A stretch of 64,000 bases of DNA, taken from assembly GCF_030466625.1 (NCBI RefSeq), contig NZ_JADEVT010000009.1:1-64000 (forward strand), read 5' to 3'. A program made the position numbers and the translations under genes. The notes under the pieces are model-generated. The model did no database searches. It worked only from the letters and a program-made list of their open reading frames with translations, and had not been told where the DNA came from. The stretch is from Nocardioides sp. ChNu-153 (GTDB lineage Bacteria; Actinomycetota; Actinomycetes; Propionibacteriales; Nocardioidaceae). This document shows positions 62,049-64,000 of the stretch, piece after piece; the first letter of the stretch is position 1; each line of letters opens with the position of its first letter.

Positions 62049-62884
62049 GCCCCGAGCCCCACGAGCCCGGCGAGGCCGGCGGGCCCCACGAGCCCGGCGA
62101 CGTCCGCGAGCCGGACGAGCAGCGCACGGCCCGTCTCCTCGAGGGCGAGCTGCGCCTGCAGGGCCGCGTGATGCCGGCCTCGAACGCCACGTTCGTCGGC
62201 GAGGTCGCCGGCGCGCGGGTCGTCTACAAGCCGGTCCGCGGCGAGCGGCCGCTGTGGGACTTCCCCGACCACACGCTCGCGGGCCGGGAGGTCGCGACGT
62301 ACGAGCTGTCCGTCGCGACGGGATGGGACGTCGTGCCGCCGACGGTGCTGCGCGACGGTCCGCACGGGCCGGGCATGGTGCAGGCGTGGCAGGAGTCCGA
62401 CCCGGAGCAGTCGGCGGTCGACGTCGTGCGGGCCGGCGAGGTGCCGGCCGGGTGGCACCACGTCTTCGACGGTCTCGACGCGGCCGACGAGCCGGTCGCG
62501 CTCGTGCACGAGGACACCTCCGCGCTGCGCCGCATGGCCGTCCTCGACGTCGTGGCCAACAACGCCGACCGCAAGGGCGGGCACGTGCTGGAGATGGCCG
62601 ACGGCCACCGGTACGGCGTCGACCACGGCCTGACCTTCCACGAGGAGCCGAAGCTGCGCACCGTGCTGTGGGGCTGGGCCGGTGAGGCCCTGCTCCCCGA
62701 CGAGGTCGCCGTGCTGGAGCGGCTCGAGGCCGACCTCGGCGGCGAGCTGGGCGAGCGGCTGCGCCGCCTGGTCACCCCGCTCGAGGTGGTCGCCGCCCGC
62801 GCCCGTTGCCGGGCGCTGCTCGACGACGGGCACCTGCCCGGTCCGGGCGAGGACTGGCCGGTCATCCCGTGGCCGCCGTTCTGA
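62045..62884 (+). CDS. SCO1664 family protein (kinase-like fold)
   Basis: A 279-residue SCO1664 family protein of the phosphatidylinositol-kinase-like fold. The N-terminal 20 residues are His/Glu/Pro/Gly-rich (a repeat of PHEPG). EGELRLQGRVMPASNATFVG, VVYKPVRGERPLWDFP (Lys of a kinase-like site), VLDVVANNADRKGGHVLEMA (N-x-x-D-R-K-G-x-H) and YGVDHGLTFHEEPKLRTVLW are the family blocks. Substrate unknown. GTG at 62045 overlaps the DUF3090 stop. Confidence 0.88.
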   Translation: MSPEPHEPGEAGGPHEPGDVREPDEQRTARLLEGELRLQGRVMPASNATFVGEVAGARVVYKPVRGERPLWDFPDHTLAGREVATYELSVATGWDVVPPTVLRDGPHGPGMVQAWQESDPEQSAVDVVRAGEVPAGWHHVFDGLDAADEPVALVHEDTSALRRMAVLDVVANNADRKGGHVLEMADGHRYGVDHGLTFHEEPKLRTVLWGWAGEALLPDEVAVLERLEADLGGELGERLRRLVTPLEVVAARARCRALLDDGHLPGPGEDWPVIPWPPF

Positions 62885-62913
62885 CGGGTCGGCGGCCCGG
62901 ATAGGCTCCGGGC

Positions 62914-64000
62914 ATGCGTGCGTGGTCTGCTCCCGACGTCCCGACCCTCCCGGTGACGGGCCCGCGGGTCTCGCTCCACGACACCGCCACCGGCCGCCTC
63001 GCGCCGACGGAGCCCCACGGGCCCGCGCGCCTCTACGTGTGCGGCATCACGCCCTACGACGCCACCCACATGGGTCACGCGGCGACGTACGTCGGGTTCG
63101 ACCTGCTGGTGCGCGCGTGGCGCAACGCCGGCCACGAGGTCACCTACGTCCAGAACGTGACCGACGTCGACGACCCGCTGCTCGAGCGCGCCGTCAAGGT
63201 GGGCGTGAGCTGGGTGGACATCGCGGAGCGGGAGACGCAGCTGTTCCGCGAGGACATGGAGGCGCTGCACGTCCTGCCGCCCGCGCACTACGTCGGCGCC
63301 GTCGAGTCCATCCCGTGGGTGATCGAGCTCGTCGAGCGGCTCGCGGAGGCGGGCGCCGTCTACCGCGTCGACGACGACCTGTACTTCTCCGTCGCGGCGG
63401 ACCCGGTCTTCGGCACGGTGTCGGGCGCCGACCGCGCCACCATGCGGGCCATCTTCGGCGAGCGCGGCGGCGACCCCGACCGCGCCGGCAAGCGCGACCC
63501 GCTGGACTGCCTGCTCTGGCGCGCCGAGCGCCCGGGGGAGCCGGCGTGGGAGAGCCCCTGGGGCCGGGGCCGGCCGGGCTGGCACATCGAGTGCACCGCC
63601 ATCGCGCTGCGCCACCTCGGCTCGGCGTTCGACGTGCAGGGCGGGGGCAGCGACCTCGTCTTCCCGCACCACGAGATGTGCGCGTCCGAGGCCCAGGTCG
63701 CCGTGCCGGCCCACCCGTTCGCCCGGGCCTACGTGCACGCCGGGATGGTGGCCTACGACGGCGAAAAGATGTCGAAGTCGCGCGGCAACCTCGTCTTCGT
63801 CTCGCAGCTGCGCCGCAGCGACGTCGACCCCATGGCCATCCGTCTCGTGCTGCTGGCCCACCACTACCGCTCCGACTGGGAGTGGACCGACGACCTGCTG
63901 TGGACCGCCGGCCGCACCCTCGAGTCGTGGCGCAAGGCCGTCGCGCTCGGGGCGGGCGCCCCGGCCGGGCCGGTCGTCGAGCGCGTGCTCGCGGCCCTCG
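62914..64000 (+). CDS. mshC: Mycothiol ligase MshC, 3' end missing
   Basis: The first 362 residues of the cysteine:GlcN-inositol ligase of mycothiol synthesis; the window ends before the stop. It resembles cysteinyl-tRNA synthetase: [20 protein letters not shown] (metal Cys and HxGH), [20 protein letters not shown] (second Cys), [13 protein letters not shown] and [14 protein letters not shown] (KMSKS). The N-terminus [13 protein letters not shown] is typical of MshC. ATG at 62914 is 6 nt from TAGGCT (62902-62907), so leaderless. MshC marks the organism as an actinobacterium. Confidence 0.97.
   Translation, partial: MRAWSAPDVPTLPVTGPRVSLHDTATGRLAPTEPHGPARLYVCGITPYDATHMGHAATYVGFDLLVRAWRNAGHEVTYVQNVTDVDDPLLERAVKVGVSWVDIAERETQLFREDMEALHVLPPAHYVGAVESIPWVIELVERLAEAGAVYRVDDDLYFSVAADPVFGTVSGADRATMRAIFGERGGDPDRAGKRDPLDCLLWRAERPGEPAWESPWGRGRPGWHIECTAIALRHLGSAFDVQGGGSDLVFPHHEMCASEAQVAVPAHPFARAYVHAGMVAYDGEKMSKSRGNLVFVSQLRRSDVDPMAIRLVLLAHHYRSDWEWTDDLLWTAGRTLESWRKAVALGAGAPAGPVVERVLAAL

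Overview
The window is a piece of chromosome from a very GC-rich actinobacterium. Support comes from mycothiol biosynthesis (mshC at the right edge), the ImuA'/ImuB/DnaE2 mutasome with mycobacterial-type LexA boxes (TCGAAC-N4-GTTCGA), many leaderless genes with a TANNNT -10 element 6-8 nt before the start codon, and actinobacterial signature families (DUF3090, SCO1664, DUF5703, MSMEG_4193-type phosphatase, GuaB1). Overall protein style and the azt/AztD locus suggest Nocardioidaceae or a close relative; the genus is inference. I see no prophage, insertion sequence, rRNA, CRISPR array or plasmid origin. Two tRNAs are present: Pro(GGG) and Leu(GAG).

Layout. 1-3565: the end of a winged-helix regulator, then a tightly packed glycosyltransferase / methyltransferase / alpha-toroid (prenyltransferase-like) trio. 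3584-10887: the SOS mutagenesis region, imuA-imuB and dnaE2, each led by its own LexA box; a 2-hydroxyacid dehydrogenase and an NAD(P)H oxidoreductase lie between them. The dehydrogenase frame has no stop of its own and stays open into dnaE2. 10935-15888: a CurA-like reductase and a TetR regulator around a perfect 11+11 bp operator, a Dabb protein, an MFS drug exporter, a LOG-family protein and a ZIP transporter. 16002-18163: a Fur-family regulator overlapping a monofunctional catalase, closed by a strong hairpin.

18182-23379: a zinc-uptake locus of the Azt type: aztB-aztD2-aztC-aztD1 on the minus strand and aztA on the plus strand, with a Zur-like box between the two divergent promoters. It carries two different AztD metallochaperone genes. 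23346-25492: an acetyltransferase, a CDF cation transporter and two DUF202 membrane proteins. 25489-32041: a coupled catabolic-looking operon (acyl-CoA ligase, acyl-CoA dehydrogenase, alkylsulfatase-like metallo-beta-lactamase protein, DUF202 pair), a divergent TetR and an MFS transporter; a 23-bp site is shared by the ligase and MFS promoters.

32075-44447: small hypotheticals, DUF72, tRNA-Pro, a crcB fluoride-channel pair, TetR, a siderophore-interacting protein with an iron-box-like site, peptide deformylase, a pair of acyl-CoA dehydrogenases, a YiaA/B protein, a PrmC-like methyltransferase coupled to glpK, and guaB1. 44342-48591: a BCCT transporter, a LysR-like protein lacking its HTH, a SatD-family protein with a double operator, and tRNA-Leu. 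48631-53281: a phosphatase, an MBL hydrolase, a hemerythrin-like protein, a putative heavy-metal exporter and Mn-catalase, a likely redox and manganese group. 53282-57687: a repeat-rich control region, a SARP-type regulator, an ICL/PEP-mutase protein, a DUF3307-like membrane protein, an M20 peptidase and DUF5703. 57727-64000: the conserved actinobacterial block: aldo/keto reductase, uppP, corA, phosphatase, DUF3090, SCO1664 and mshC (cut by the window end).
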